Of a stretch of DNA of 64,000 bases, positions 45,625 through 53,817 are shown piece after piece (position 1 is the first letter of the stretch; the number at the start of each line of letters is the position of its first letter). The stretch spans positions 558,001 to 622,000 of the forward strand of contig CAVWVB010000001.1 of NCBI GenBank assembly GCA_963758365.1, read 5' to 3'. Below the pieces are notes generated by a model. It was not told the DNA's origin. It saw only the letters and a list, made by a program, of their open reading frames with translations, and made no database searches. The translations under genes were made by a program, and so were the position numbers. Source of the stretch: Dokdonella_A sp963758365 (lineage in GTDB: Bacteria > Pseudomonadota > Gammaproteobacteria > Xanthomonadales > Rhodanobacteraceae).

Positions 45625-46080
45625 TCAGTCCTCGTCGCGGTACTTGTCGTGGCAGCTCTTGCATGCGTCCGCGGTTTGCCTGAACTGCTCCTTGATCATG
45701 GCCTCGTCGCCGCCTTTGGCGACCTCGGCGAGCGCCGCGGAACGCCTGACGAGCGTGCTCATTTTTTCCCTGAAGTCGTCCATGTGCGTCCAGATCTCGG
45801 GCTTCGCCTCGGTCTTCGCGCCGCTCGCGGAGCCCGCCGGAAATCCTTCCAGCAGCTGCGGCGCGAGGAATGCGATACGCTCCGCGCGCCGCGCGAATTC
45901 GGCGGCATCCCACGACGTCTTGCCGCGCACCATCTGCGCGAGCGGCGCGAAGTTCCAGCCGATCATCGTGTAGACGCTCTGCCGGTAGTGGATCGCCGCT
46001 TCGGGTTTGACGGCTGCGCAGGCGATCGAGCCGCCAGCGAGCGTGACCGCAATCGCGACGAGGGAAGTGAATACGCGCAT
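45625..46080 (-). CDS. cytochrome c'
   Basis: A periplasmic mono-haem cytochrome of 151 residues before processing. A signal peptide ends near ACA|AV (residue about 22), and the haem-binding CKSCH lies close to the C-terminus (140-144) as in all class II four-helix cytochromes c'. The conserved WNFAPLAQMVRGK region is also typical. Cytochromes c' bind NO and can protect against nitrosative stress; a redox role with the neighbouring b-type cytochrome is also common. The frame is open to 46179, but ATG 46080 gives the correct signal peptide. It is convergent with the cytochrome b gene. Confidence 0.9.
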   Translation of the reverse strand: MRVFTSLVAIAVTLAGGSIACAAVKPEAAIHYRQSVYTMIGWNFAPLAQMVRGKTSWDAAEFARRAERIAFLAPQLLEGFPAGSASGAKTEAKPEIWTHMDDFREKMSTLVRRSAALAEVAKGGDEAMIKEQFRQTADACKSCHDKYRDED

Positions 46081-46158
46081 CGGGGTCTCCACCAGGATGG
46101 TCGGTGTCGAGTGTAGCAGCGTCCCTGCACGAGTCATGCGCGGTGCAGCCGACGGGCT

Positions 46159-46164
46159 TATGAT
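46159..46164 (+). promoter_or_regulatory. candidate -10 element of the dienelactone hydrolase-like gene
   Basis: TATGAT lies 30 bases before ATG 46194, giving a leader of about 23 bases that contains GGGAG as ribosome-binding site. Confidence 0.35.
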
Positions 46165-46193
46165 CCGCGATTCAGACATACCGGGAGTCCGTG

Positions 46194-46991
46194 ATGTTCA
46201 TGCGTCTTTCGACCCTCGCTTTCGTATCCCTGTCCTCCGTTTCCCTGCATGCCGCGATGATCGCCCGTCCGATCGACTACGAGGTCGGCGGCAAGAAGAT
46301 GCAGAGCGTGCTCGTCTACGACGATGCGGTGAAGACGCCGCGACCGGGCATCGTGATGATGCCGGACTGGATGGGAATGAACGCCAATCAGACCGCGCTC
46401 GCGAAGCAGATCGCGGGCACGGACTACGTGATCCTGGTCGCCGACGTGTACGGAGTCGACGTGCGTCCGACCAGTGCCGACCAGGCAGGCGCCGCGTCGA
46501 GCGCGATGTACGCGCATCGCAAGGACCTGCGAGCGCGCGTCGTTGCCGCGCTGGAGCGGTTGAAGCAGCAGGTCGGCAGGGCACCGCTTGACGGAACGCA
46601 TTGGGGCGCGATCGGATTCTGTTTCGGCGGTGCGGCCGCGCTCGACCTTGCGCGTGCAGGTGCCGACCTCGGCGGCGTGGTGACCTTCCACGCGAACCTC
46701 TCGACCGACGATCCCGCGCTGGCGAAAAACATCAAGGCGCGGATTCTCGTGCTGCACGGAGCCGACGACAGGTTCGAGTCGCCCGAGCAGATCGCGGGGT
46801 TCCAGAACGAGATGCGCGATGCAAAGGTCGACTGGGAGTTTCTGAGCTTCGGCGGCGCAGTGCACTGTTTTGCGATTCCGACCGCCGATGGCTCGGTCCC
46901 GGGATGCAAGTACGATCCGAAGGTCGCCAGGCGCGCGTTCGCGCAGATGCACCGGTTCTTCGACGAGGTATTTTCGACGCGAGGGACATAA
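46194..46991 (+). CDS. exported dienelactone hydrolase family protein
   Basis: A 265-residue alpha/beta hydrolase of the dienelactone hydrolase type with an N-terminal signal-like segment (MFMRLSTLAFVSLSSVSLHA), so probably periplasmic. The nucleophile is Cys143 in GFCFGG, the hallmark of this family; the acid is in HGADDRFESPEQ and the His in GAVHCFAIP. True dienelactone hydrolases open the lactone ring in chloroaromatic degradation, but no such pathway genes adjoin it, and exported relatives have unknown substrates. Three start codons lie close together (GTG 46191, ATG 46194, ATG 46200). Confidence 0.82.
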   Translation: MFMRLSTLAFVSLSSVSLHAAMIARPIDYEVGGKKMQSVLVYDDAVKTPRPGIVMMPDWMGMNANQTALAKQIAGTDYVILVADVYGVDVRPTSADQAGAASSAMYAHRKDLRARVVAALERLKQQVGRAPLDGTHWGAIGFCFGGAAALDLARAGADLGGVVTFHANLSTDDPALAKNIKARILVLHGADDRFESPEQIAGFQNEMRDAKVDWEFLSFGGAVHCFAIPTADGSVPGCKYDPKVARRAFAQMHRFFDEVFSTRGT

Positions 46992-47223
46992 GTGGGCCGG
47001 GTACCGCGTCGCGCGCGACCGCGAACCGGCGACCGGGGCCATGCACGGGGCACTGGACAGCCGCGTGCCCAGCGCTGCGCTAGCCACGTTCGCTGGAGTT
47101 GATTCAGGGACATTTTCGACAACGGATACCTGCCGATACATGCGGACGTCGGCGACGCAGATCACGTGGCACACTGGGCGTCGACGATATCCAGCATCGC
47201 ATCGACAGCCAATCGGAGCGCAG
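46992..47223. other. intergenic space
   Basis: No gene or structured element recognised in these 232 bases between the dienelactone hydrolase-like gene and the iron-permease-family gene. Confidence 0.4.
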
Positions 47224-47670
47224 ATGAAGTTCAAGGCCTGGTTCAAGCGTTTCGCAAACGGCGCTTCCCGTGCGACCGGTCGCCCCATCACCTTCGTGCT
47301 CGCGGTGGCGATCGTCGTCGTGTGGGCGGTTTCCGGTCCGCTGTTCGGATTCAGCGACACCTGGCAACTGGTGATCAATACCGGCACCACGATCATCACG
47401 TTCCTCATGGTGTTCCTGATCCAGAACACCCAGAACCGCGACTCCGAGGCGATGCACGTCAAGATGGACGAAGTGATCCGCGCGCTCGAGGGCGCGCACA
47501 ACGCGCTGCTCGACCTCGAGGAACTCGAGGACGAGCAGCTCGACAAGGTGCGCAAGCGCTACCAGGCGCTTGCGGAGAAGGCGCGCGCGAGCGTCGCGGC
47601 GGGTGGCCGCGACATCGGCTGCGAGGACGTCGAAGACCACGAGCCGGAGGAACCGGACAGCCGGGATTGA
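47224..47670 (+). CDS. low-affinity iron permease family protein
   Basis: A 148-residue inner-membrane protein with two transmembrane helices (about residues 22-40 and 49-67), followed by an acidic, helical cytoplasmic tail (AHNALLDLEELEDEQLDKV) likely to be a coiled coil. The second-helix region WQLVINTGTTIITFLMVFLIQNTQNRD is the conserved core of the family named after a yeast low-affinity iron transporter. The bacterial members are widespread, but iron transport by them is not established, so the name should be read as family membership only. Confidence 0.8.
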   Translation: MKFKAWFKRFANGASRATGRPITFVLAVAIVVVWAVSGPLFGFSDTWQLVINTGTTIITFLMVFLIQNTQNRDSEAMHVKMDEVIRALEGAHNALLDLEELEDEQLDKVRKRYQALAEKARASVAAGGRDIGCEDVEDHEPEEPDSRD

Positions 47671-47714
47671 TTCCGCGGGATTGATTCCCGCGCGGGGTCG
47701 GCGCAGTCGGCGGG

Positions 47715-48149
47715 TCAGGGAATCTGCCAGGTCTGGACCGTGATCTGGGCGCCGCTGACCGCATTGCAGAAGCTGCCGATGCCCATGCTCACGTCGATCG
47801 TACCGTGCGCACCGCCCTGATCCTGCAGCACGCCGACGGCACCCTCGTTCGCCGAAGTGACCTGAATGCAGTACTGACCTGCTGCAACGTGAGTCACGAC
47901 CAGCCCGGCATCGTCCGTATCGCGGATGCTCGCGTCGCCGCGAATCGCCGCACGGTGCGGGGTAGTTCCTGACAACCACATCAGACTGAATCGCTGGTCG
48001 GCGAGTGCGGGCGTCTTCGGCAACTCGTTGGTGTCGATGGAAGCGTCATCGGGCAGTACATCCGCCGCAGCGGCTAGCGCGTGCCGTGGCGCGGCCGACA
48101 TCCAGCAGAACAGCGTCAATGCCAGGCACGACGCAAGTCTGTAGTTCAT
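47715..48149 (-). CDS. small secreted protein, paralogue of the upstream neighbour
   Basis: No known family. From ATG 48149 (GGAG seven bases upstream) it has 144 residues: a signal peptide ending near RHALA|AAAD and a C-terminal domain of about 100 residues, RFSLMWLSGTTPHRAAIRGDASIRD...GQYCIQVTSANEGAVGVLQDQGG...QTWQIP, which is clearly homologous to the neighbour at 48224-48802. The two shared cysteines (GQYC and SFC) could form a disulfide. Unlike its neighbour it lacks the IFxDGF motif before the domain. The two genes lie 74 bases apart on the same strand and look like a tandem duplication. Confidence 0.6.
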   Translation of the reverse strand: MNYRLASCLALTLFCWMSAAPRHALAAAADVLPDDASIDTNELPKTPALADQRFSLMWLSGTTPHRAAIRGDASIRDTDDAGLVVTHVAAGQYCIQVTSANEGAVGVLQDQGGAHGTIDVSMGIGSFCNAVSGAQITVQTWQIP

Positions 48150-48223
48150 GGCCATTCTCCGCATTGGAATTCGATGATGGCGAAAAACGCCGGGTTTCCT
48201 GCAGCCGCGGGTCCCATCCCTGA

Positions 48224-48802
48224 TCAAGGCAACTGCCATGTCCGCACCGATATCTGGGCGCCCGGCACCGCCGGACACGGGTTGCCTATGCCCATGGTGA
48301 CATCGATGAGTCCATGCGTGCCGCCCTGATTCTGCAGGACGCCCACCGCGCCTTCCGACGGACTCGTCGCATGCACGCAGTAATGACCGACGCCGACATG
48401 TCGCACGCGCAGGCCCGGATCATTGGTGAAACGAATGCTCGAATCACCACGTACCGCCGCGACGACCACGGCACTGCCGGATATCCACATCAAAGCGAAG
48501 CGCTGGTCGGCTTGACCGGGCAGGCCGGGTTCGAAATTGAATCCGTCGAGGAAGATCGTGTCAACCGTGGTGCCCAACGGCAGCGCAGCTTCGTCGCCCG
48601 CAGCGGCCATCGCGCTGCGGTTCACGGCGAAGAGTGCCGAATCCGCAGGGTGCGGGATCGCGCGATCCGGGGAAGTCGGAGCGACATGCGCATCGGCGGC
48701 GGCTGCCACTGCCGGTGGAAGCAATGCGCCTGCAATGCCGACCGCGCACGCACCAGCCAGAAACGCCGTCCCTCGGGCTGCCTTCACGAGCTTCATCGAC
48801 AT
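48224..48802 (-). CDS. small secreted protein with IFxDGF motif, paralogue of the downstream neighbour
   Basis: No known family. 192 residues with a signal peptide (to about PPAVAAA|AD), a low-complexity linker, then TIFLDGFNFEPGLPG, a form of the IFxDGF(E) motif frequent in exported proteins of Xanthomonadales, and the shared domain RFALMWISGSAVVVAAVRGDSSIRF...VGHYCVHATSPSEGAVGVLQNQGG...ISVRTWQLP. The domain is predicted mainly beta and has two conserved cysteines. It is the first gene of the pair. The domain pattern, with repeated VRHV/VTHV-GxYC strands, could be a small beta-sandwich; role unknown. Confidence 0.62.
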   Translation of the reverse strand: MSMKLVKAARGTAFLAGACAVGIAGALLPPAVAAAADAHVAPTSPDRAIPHPADSALFAVNRSAMAAAGDEAALPLGTTVDTIFLDGFNFEPGLPGQADQRFALMWISGSAVVVAAVRGDSSIRFTNDPGLRVRHVGVGHYCVHATSPSEGAVGVLQNQGGTHGLIDVTMGIGNPCPAVPGAQISVRTWQLP

Positions 48803-49005
48803 TACCCCAGTCCAAGAAATCGACAGTCATCGGCGCGAAGCGGGCGGAGCATACTGCCGGGTGCGGGCCGGCACAAGCGTCGCGGTTGCGCTGCGGGCAG
48901 GGGGCAGAGTCGATTCGGCCCCCGGTTCGTCCGCACCGCAAGCGCCGAAGCGAGTGCAGCAGGTGGTATTTCCCGCGCGCCGCGTGACTCCGACTGGCGG
49001 CCGGT

Positions 49006-50013
49006 TCAGCGCGTGCGGTCGACCGCGTAATCGGCGAGCACGACCAGCGCATCGCGCGCGTCCGAATCCGCGATCCTGGCCAGTGCATCGCGTGCGGAAG
49101 CCGCATAGCGTTGCGCGCGTTCGCGTGCCGCGTCGAGCGCGTCGGTCGCATGGATTGCGACGAGTACCTCATCGAGCGCATGCCGGCCGCCGTTGCGGAT
49201 CGCTCGTTTGAGCATCGCCGCCTGCGCGGGTCCGCTGCGTTCGATCGCGACGATGAGCGGCAGGGTCGGTTTGCCCTCGGCGAGATCGTCGCCGACGTTC
49301 TTGCCGAGCGTATCCGCATCGGACGCATAGTCGAGCACGTCGTCGGCGATCTGGAACGCGTAGCCAAGGTCGAGTCCGTACTGCGCGAGCGCGTCTTCCT
49401 GTGCAGGCGGCAGCGCGGCCAGCACGGCGCCGAGCCGGGTCGCCGCGCCGAACAGCACCGCGGTCTTGCGCTCGATCACGTCGAGATAGGCCTGCTCGGA
49501 CGTATCGGGATTGCCGATGTTAAGGAGCTGCAGAACCTCGCCCTCGGCGATCCGGTTCGTGGTGTCGGCAAGGATGCGCATCACGCGCATGCTGTCGAGT
49601 TCGACCATCATCTGGAACGAGCGCGAGTAGAGGAAATCGCCGACCAGCACGCTCGCCGCATTGCCCCAAAGCGCATTCGCGGTCCTGCGGCCGCGGCGCA
49701 GGTCCGATTCGTCGACGACATCGTCATGGAGCAGGGTCGAGGTGTGTATGAACTCGATCAGCGCGGCCAGTTGCACATGGTCGCTTCCCGCATATCCGGC
49801 TGCGTGCGCCGCGATCAGGTGCAACATCGGTCGCAGGCGCTTGCCCCCGCCACCGATGATGTGTTCGGACACCTGATTGATGAGGACGACGTCGGAGGCC
49901 AGCCGCTCGCGGATCAGCGCATCGACCGCAGTCATGTCGGCGGCGGCCATGGCCTGCACATCGGCAAGACAGGCGACGCGCAGGTCGGCGGGACGCGGGG
50001 CGGCGGGGATCAA
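49006..50013 (-). CDS. ispB: octaprenyl (polyprenyl) diphosphate synthase
   Basis: Trans-isoprenyl diphosphate synthase (about 335 residues) that makes the long side chain for ubiquinone. The first aspartate-rich motif is LLHDDVVDESDLRRG and the second is QIADDVLDY; GGKRLRP and GNAASVLVGDFLYSRSFQMM match IspB of Xanthomonadales closely. There is no ATG at the right place: the TTG at 50013, giving a start followed by IPAAPRPADLR, places the conserved ADLxxxxALxxxDMxAVDALI segment where it belongs. An ATG at the internal MAAADMTAVD is the alternative. It is divergent from ssb. Confidence 0.88.
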   Translation of the reverse strand: MIPAAPRPADLRVACLADVQAMAAADMTAVDALIRERLASDVVLINQVSEHIIGGGGKRLRPMLHLIAAHAAGYAGSDHVQLAALIEFIHTSTLLHDDVVDESDLRRGRRTANALWGNAASVLVGDFLYSRSFQMMVELDSMRVMRILADTTNRIAEGEVLQLLNIGNPDTSEQAYLDVIERKTAVLFGAATRLGAVLAALPPAQEDALAQYGLDLGYAFQIADDVLDYASDADTLGKNVGDDLAEGKPTLPLIVAIERSGPAQAAMLKRAIRNGGRHALDEVLVAIHATDALDAARERAQRYAASARDALARIADSDARDALVVLADYAVDRTR

Positions 50014-50167
50014 GCGGGGGCATCCTGGTCGCGAGGACGGCCAGTATAGCGACCTGCGCGGACGACACCGGCGTGCGGCCATCTGTCGGAACCGGCTGAC
50101 GCCATGACGGGATGCGCGCTGACGGCACGCGGAGTGGAAATCGATAGGGCAGGGCGCGGTCGCGGTG

Positions 50168-50173
50168 TATCCT
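50168..50173 (+). promoter_or_regulatory. candidate -10 element of ssb
   Basis: TATCCT lies 40 bases before ATG 50213, with an AGAGGAA ribosome-binding site in between. No clear LexA-type palindrome was seen. Confidence 0.3.
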
Positions 50174-50212
50174 GCACGCCATCGACATGTCTTGCGGCAG
50201 AGGAATCCATAC

Positions 50213-50689
50213 ATGGCACGCGGCATCAACAAGGTCATTCTGGTCGGCAATCTCGGCAACGATCCCGAGGTCAAGTACACCGCGGGCGGCATGGCGATCT
50301 GCACGCTCAGTCTCGCCACGACCAGCGTGCGCAAGGACAAGGAGGGCCAGACCATCGAGAAGACCGAATGGCATCGCATCAAGCTGTTCGGCAAACTCGG
50401 CGAGATCGCGGGGGAATACCTGAAGAAGGGCCGGCAGGTCTATATCGAAGGCTCGCTCCGCTACGACAAGTTCACCGGTCAGGACGGCGTCGAGAAGTAT
50501 TTCACCGACATCGTCGCCGACGAGATGCAGATGCTCGGCGGTGGTGGCGAAGGCGGCGCAGGCGGCTATAGTCGCGAGCGCGGGGAGCGATCCGAACGCG
50601 CGCCTTCGCGTGGCGCGCAGGGATCGCCGCGACCCGCGGCGGCGCCCGCATCGACGGACAATTTCGAGGACGACGACATCCCGTTTTGA
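50213..50689 (+). CDS. ssb: single-stranded DNA-binding protein
   Basis: A 158-residue SSB. The N-terminal OB-fold (residues 1-110) opens MARGINKVILVGNLGNDPE and includes TEWHRIKLFGKLGEIA; a Gly/Arg-rich flexible linker follows, and the acidic tip DDDIPF at the C-terminus is the docking site for replication and repair proteins. Length is slightly below E. coli SSB (178) because of a shorter linker. It protects single-stranded DNA in replication and repair. It precedes rmlB by 127 bases on the same strand; the function is unrelated. Confidence 0.95.
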   Translation: MARGINKVILVGNLGNDPEVKYTAGGMAICTLSLATTSVRKDKEGQTIEKTEWHRIKLFGKLGEIAGEYLKKGRQVYIEGSLRYDKFTGQDGVEKYFTDIVADEMQMLGGGGEGGAGGYSRERGERSERAPSRGAQGSPRPAAAPASTDNFEDDDIPF

Positions 50690-50816
50690 CGAGTCCACAC
50701 GAACGCGCGATGCTGCCCGGCAGCCTGCAATGTCCAATCGGTCTTGAGGGCAAGGTGCGGATACGTTGTTGCGGGGGCCGGTCCACCGGCCCTCTTCGTT
50801 TTCGGATACTGCGCCT

Positions 50817-51872
50817 ATGAAAACCCTGCTCGTCACCGGTGGCGCCGGTTTCATCGGCGGCAATTTCGTGCTCGATGCGCTCGCGCAGGGCGGCTGGCGC
50901 ATCGTCAATCTCGATGCGCTGACCTATGCCGGCAATCCCGACACGCTCGCATCGGTTGCCGGCCGCAGCGACTACGCATTCGTGCAGGGCGATATCGGCG
51001 ATGCAACGTGCGTGCAGCGCGTCCTGGCCGAACATCGGCCCGGCGCGATCGTCAATTTCGCGGCCGAGTCGCATGTCGACCGCTCGATCGACGGGCCGGC
51101 CGCGTTCGTGCAGACCAATGTCGTCGGCACGCTGAACCTGCTCGAATGCGCGCTCGCGTACTGGCGCGAGCTGCCGCTCGATCGCCAGGACGCGTTCCGC
51201 TTCCTGCAGGTGTCGACCGACGAGGTCTACGGATCGCTCGGCCCGCTCGGGCGCTTCCGCGAGGATTCGCCTTACCAGCCCAATTCGCCGTATTCGGCAT
51301 CGAAGGCGGCCGCGGACCATCTGGTACGCGCGTTCCAGCACACCTACGGTCTGCCGACACTGACCACGAACTGCTCGAACAACTACGGGCCATACCAGTT
51401 TCCGGAGAAGCTCATCCCGCTGGTCATTCAGAGAGCGCTCGCGGGCGACGCGCTGCCGGTGTACGGCGACGGCCGCAACGTGCGCGACTGGCTGTATGTC
51501 GGCGATCATTGCGCGGCGATCCGGCGCGTGCTCGAGATCGGCCGGGTCGGCGAGGTCTACAACGTCGGCGGTGATGCCGAGCGCGAGAACATCCAGGTCG
51601 TCAGGCACCTCTGCGCGCTGCTCGACGAGCGCCGGCCACTCGCCGACGGACGTCCGCGCGAATCGCTGATCACCTACGTCAAGGATCGGCCCGGCCACGA
51701 TCGCCGCTACGCGATCGATGCGTCCAGGATCAGGAATGACCTTGGCTGGCACCAGACCGAGTCGTTCGAATCCGGCCTCGCGCGTACGGTCGACTGGTAT
51801 CTCGACAACCAGGCCTGGGTGCAGCGCGTGCTCGACGGCAGCTACCGGCTCGAGCGTCTTGGTGCGAACTGA
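50817..51872 (+). CDS. rmlB: dTDP-glucose 4,6-dehydratase
   Basis: Second enzyme of dTDP-L-rhamnose synthesis (351 residues), a short-chain dehydrogenase/reductase using bound NAD to convert dTDP-glucose to dTDP-4-keto-6-deoxyglucose. Rossmann motif TGGAGFIG is at residues 7-14, the catalytic TDEVYG near 135-140, and the YxxxK pair is Tyr159/Lys163 in YSASK. SNNYGPYQFPEKLIPL is the substrate-binding segment of this enzyme. First gene of an rmlBACD-manC cluster for O-antigen or exopolysaccharide precursors. Unusually, a 265-base spacer with two REP palindromes separates it from rmlA. Confidence 0.94.
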   Translation: MKTLLVTGGAGFIGGNFVLDALAQGGWRIVNLDALTYAGNPDTLASVAGRSDYAFVQGDIGDATCVQRVLAEHRPGAIVNFAAESHVDRSIDGPAAFVQTNVVGTLNLLECALAYWRELPLDRQDAFRFLQVSTDEVYGSLGPLGRFREDSPYQPNSPYSASKAAADHLVRAFQHTYGLPTLTTNCSNNYGPYQFPEKLIPLVIQRALAGDALPVYGDGRNVRDWLYVGDHCAAIRRVLEIGRVGEVYNVGGDAERENIQVVRHLCALLDERRPLADGRPRESLITYVKDRPGHDRRYAIDASRIRNDLGWHQTESFESGLARTVDWYLDNQAWVQRVLDGSYRLERLGAN

Positions 51873-51925
51873 TCCTGCGAGTGGCCGGATCGGGCGGGCA
51901 GGCCACGGGCCACAAGCGCGTCGGC

Positions 51926-52020
51926 ATCGGGCCGCACGGCCTGACCTGCCGCCGCAAGAGCACCGGCCATCGTGTGGCGGACGGCATTGCGCGCAGGCCG
52001 GGTCGCCCCGACCCGGCGCC
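51926..52020. repeat. pair of REP palindromes between rmlB and rmlA
   Basis: A reverse element at 51926-51950 (ending GGCCTGACCTGC) and a forward element at 51993-52020 (opening GCAGGCCGGGTCG) resemble the four at 5.2-5.5 kb. The second contains a perfect GCCGGGTCG/CGACCCGGC stem with a three-base loop. As a transcribed stem-loop inside the rml cluster it could slow exonucleases or lower expression of the genes downstream; a separate promoter for rmlA follows. Confidence 0.6.
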
Positions 52021-52106
52021 TGCCGCACAATCATGTCGGGTGGGACGGTCTGAGCTGCGACGGTTGCAAGCAGGCGAACCTGAAAATCGCGGCGGCTGCG
52101 CTCTCC

Positions 52107-52112
52107 TACAAT
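52107..52112 (+). promoter_or_regulatory. candidate -10 element of rmlA
   Basis: TACAAT lies 31 bases before ATG 52138, with AGGA in the leader. It suggests that rmlA-rmlC has its own promoter downstream of the REP pair. Confidence 0.35.
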
Positions 52113-52137
52113 GAACCGGCAGGACAGGACGATCTGA

Positions 52138-53025
52138 ATGGCAACCAGCAAAGGCATCATCCTCGCGGGCGGCTCCGGCACTCGGCTGTATCCGGTGACC
52201 CAGGCGGTCAGCAAGCAGCTGCTGCCGGTCTACGACAAGCCGATGATCTATTACCCGCTGTCGACGCTGATGCTCGCGGGGATCCGCGACATGCTCGTGA
52301 TCAACACGCCGCATGAGCAGCCGCTGTTCGAACGCCTGCTCGGTGACGGCTCGCAATGGGGCATCTCGATCCGTTACGCGGTGCAGCCGTCGCCGGACGG
52401 GCTCGCGCAGGCGTTTCTGATCGGCCGCGACTTCATCGCCTCACAGCCGTGCTGCCTCGTGCTCGGTGACAACATCTTCTACGGCCACGGCTTCACCGAA
52501 CAGCTCGCGCGCGCGGCGTCACGCGAGCGCGGAGCGACCGTGTTCGGCTACTGGGTGCGCGATCCGGAACGCTATGGCGTCGCCGAGTTCGACCAGCACG
52601 ATCGCGTGGTCGGCATCGAGGAGAAACCGGCAACGCCGCGCTCGCACTGGGCGGTCACCGGCTTGTATTTCTACGACGATCGGGTCTGCGACCATGCCGC
52701 CGCGCTCGAGCCTTCGCCGCGCGGCGAACTCGAAATCACCGATCTCAACCGTCGCTATCTAGGCACCGGCGATCTGATGCTCGAACGCCTCGGCCGCGGC
52801 TATGCATGGCTCGACACCGGTACCCACGAGTCGCTCGTCGAGGCGTCGACCTATGTCGAGACGATCGAGCGCCGGCAGGGACTCAAGGTCTGCTGTCCCG
52901 AGGAGATCGCGTTCCAGCAGGGCTGGATCGATGCCGAACAGGTGTTGCGTCTCGCCGCGCCGCTCGCAAAGAACGGCTATGGGCAGTATCTGCAGGACCT
53001 CGTGAAGCAGGGACGCACGAAATGA
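52138..53025 (+). CDS. rmlA: glucose-1-phosphate thymidylyltransferase
   Basis: First enzyme of dTDP-L-rhamnose synthesis (295 residues, typical). It joins glucose-1-phosphate and dTTP to give dTDP-glucose. The nucleotidyl-transferase signature GGSGTRLYPVT is at about residues 11-21, with KPMIYYPLSTLMLAGI following and LGDNIFYGHG around the metal-binding Asp. The family is inhibited allosterically by dTDP-rhamnose. Its stop overlaps the rmlC start (ATGA), so the two are coupled. Confidence 0.95.
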   Translation: MATSKGIILAGGSGTRLYPVTQAVSKQLLPVYDKPMIYYPLSTLMLAGIRDMLVINTPHEQPLFERLLGDGSQWGISIRYAVQPSPDGLAQAFLIGRDFIASQPCCLVLGDNIFYGHGFTEQLARAASRERGATVFGYWVRDPERYGVAEFDQHDRVVGIEEKPATPRSHWAVTGLYFYDDRVCDHAAALEPSPRGELEITDLNRRYLGTGDLMLERLGRGYAWLDTGTHESLVEASTYVETIERRQGLKVCCPEEIAFQQGWIDAEQVLRLAAPLAKNGYGQYLQDLVKQGRTK

Positions 53026-53579
53026 AAATCGTCCGCACCCGACTGCCCGGCAGCGTCGTGATCGAGCCGGTCGTGCACGGCGACGCGCGCGGCTTCTTCT
53101 ACGAGAGTTTCCACGCGCGGACGTTTGCCGAGGCCGGGCTCGCGATGAACTTCGTGCAGACCAATGTCTCGCGCTCCGCGCAGGGCGTGCTGCGCGGCCT
53201 GCATTACCAGTGGCCGAATCCGCAGGGCAAGCTGGTCAGCGTACTCGAAGGCGAGGTCTACGATGTCGCGGTCGACATCCGCACCGGTTCGCCGACGTTC
53301 GGGCAATGGGCCGCGGCGATCCTCTCCGCGGACAACAAGCGGCATTTCTGGGTGCCGGAAGGATTCGCGCACGGTTTCGCGGTGCTGTCCGCGCAGGCGA
53401 CGTTTCTTTATCAGTGCACTGCCCTGTATGACCGCACGGCCGATGCGGCGATCCGCTGGAATGACGCCGACATCGCGATCGACTGGCCGATCGCCGAACC
53501 CGTGCTGTCCGCAAAGGATCAGCGTGCGCCGTTTCTCGCCGACGTGGAGCGCGACAAGTTGCCGGTGTACCCGCGCTGA
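53022..53579 (+). CDS. rmlC: dTDP-4-dehydrorhamnose 3,5-epimerase
   Basis: Third enzyme of the pathway (185 residues), a cupin-fold epimerase acting on C3 and C5 of dTDP-4-keto-6-deoxyglucose. The catalytic His is in RGLHYQWPNPQGKLVSV and the Tyr in the FLYQCTALYD stretch; HFWVPEGFAHGFAVLS is the typical barrel strand pair. The ATG is fixed by the four-base overlap with rmlA. A 238-base gap then precedes rmlD, which is long for this otherwise compact operon. Confidence 0.95.
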   Translation: MKIVRTRLPGSVVIEPVVHGDARGFFYESFHARTFAEAGLAMNFVQTNVSRSAQGVLRGLHYQWPNPQGKLVSVLEGEVYDVAVDIRTGSPTFGQWAAAILSADNKRHFWVPEGFAHGFAVLSAQATFLYQCTALYDRTADAAIRWNDADIAIDWPIAEPVLSAKDQRAPFLADVERDKLPVYPR

Positions 53580-53817
53580 TGTCCCATATCGAATTCGTCG
53601 CGGCCATCCGTGGAATCCTGATGCACGGCACGCAAGAAGCGACCCGTTGCGTTCACGCGTCGGGAGCAGATCCGGCAACGAACCTGACTGCGGGTCGCGC
53701 ACCGCGCCGGATGCGGACCCGGGGCGCCGCGATCCCGCAGGCGCGTAGCGGACCCTCACCCGGGCCGCTCTGCGGCTTGGAAAGGGGCTGTCGCGGCGCC
53801 CGCGATTGCATGCTGTC
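53580..53817. other. intergenic space within the rml cluster
   Basis: An open frame crosses this gap but its codons show no similarity and an arginine-rich shadow composition, so I call no gene. No REP palindrome or clear promoter was recognised. Confidence 0.4.
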
